NCBI GenBank assembly: GCA_006954405.1
Contig: LVVQ01000002.1
Span: 291,293-355,292 of the forward strand
Reading direction: 5' to 3'
Length of the DNA: 64,000 bases
DNA from: Candidatus Methanarcanum hacksteinii
GTDB lineage: Archaea > Thermoplasmatota > Thermoplasmata > Methanomassiliicoccales > Methanomethylophilaceae
Under the pieces are notes generated by a model. The model was given only the letters and a program-made list of their open reading frames with translations. It did no database searches and had not been told where the DNA came from. The first letter of the stretch is position 1. Each line of letters starts with the position of its first letter. The translations under genes and the position numbers were made by a program. Positions 63,869-64,000 of the stretch are shown here, one piece after another.

Positions 63869-64000
63869 ATGAAATCAAAAATGAAATCGGCGTTCGCGAT
63901 TATCGCGGTCGCCCTAATGATCATGGTCGCAGTCGTGCCTATGGTCGGAGTTTTCACTGAGGATTCCTCAGCAGAAACCGTCATAGTGCCGCCTGGAACA
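63869..64000 (+). CDS. Secreted or surface protein, N-terminal fragment
   Basis: First 44 residues of a gene cut by the window end. ATG 63869 with AAGGAG eight nt ahead. A textbook signal peptide: basic MKSKMKS, hydrophobic AFAIIAVALMIMVAVVPMVGVF, then TEDSSAE, a likely cleavage region, and TVIVPPGT. Methanomassiliicoccales genomes contain many such surface proteins. Confidence 0.8.
   Translation, partial: MKSKMKSAFAIIAVALMIMVAVVPMVGVFTEDSSAETVIVPPGT

Overview
The window reads as a chromosomal stretch of a methanogenic archaeon, most likely of the order Methanomassiliicoccales (Thermoplasmatota). Archaeal markers are aPelota, ABCE1/Rli1, a Trm5-type tRNA methyltransferase, TATA boxes about 25 nt before many start codons (leaderless genes), and the methanogen-type homocysteine genes (COG1900, NIL-ferredoxin, COG2122). 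No methanogenesis gene lies here, so the order is inferred. Many genes look bacterial in origin (DUF1846, MgtA, ABC-F, an RsuA-like pseudouridine synthase, XRE-cupin, DUF5685), as expected for a gut or sediment lineage that exchanges genes with Firmicutes. TGA is by far the commonest stop; I found only three TAG-terminated genes, which fits, but does not prove, a pyrrolysine-decoding genome.

Layout. 1-3.1 kb: the end of a Trm5-like gene, a dCTP deaminase/dUTPase-family gene and a 618-residue protein with an Arg/Asp-rich disordered N-terminus. 3.1-11.8 kb is an accessory region: a 1242-residue DUF4011-type helicase-nuclease, a Sel1-repeat protein, a frameshifted AAA_14/DUF4143 ATPase, and a 1.9-kb segment bounded by a 45-bp duplication of the 3' half of tRNA-Thr(TGT), which carries a second, intact AAA_14/DUF4143 ATPase. 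12-35.5 kb is mostly core: FKBP isomerase, tRNA-Arg(CCT), DUF1846, pseudouridine synthase, isocitrate dehydrogenase, ABC-F, aPelota, carAB, pyrG, an ACT-domain regulator, MgtA, chorismate mutase, and the run asd / aspartate-semialdehyde sulfurtransferase / NIL-ferredoxin / COG2122, which together account for homocysteine synthesis from aspartate semialdehyde.

35.6-50.4 kb: acyl-CoA ligases and redox genes. A small group around 38-40 kb pairs a 9-cysteine membrane peptide with a radical SAM/SPASM enzyme and a DUF6951-like protein, and is the best candidate for an undescribed modification system. A four-gene operon at 45.6-40.2 kb (XRE-cupin regulator, two tandem acyl-CoA synthetases, an ACT-ACT-metallo-beta-lactamase fusion) faces a 2-oxoacid:ferredoxin oxidoreductase operon headed by a ParA/CooC-like ATPase. 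50-58.8 kb: transporters, PHP phosphoesterases, ABCE1 and MetRS.

58.8-61.9 kb is a compact mobile element: four translationally coupled cistrons ending in a serine recombinase, then an orphan resolvase-type HTH gene, with several perfect inverted repeats and 13-nt direct repeats. It is followed by an AT-rich DUF2971 gene, a noncoding stretch with a possible surface-protein remnant, and the signal peptide of a secreted protein that runs off the window.
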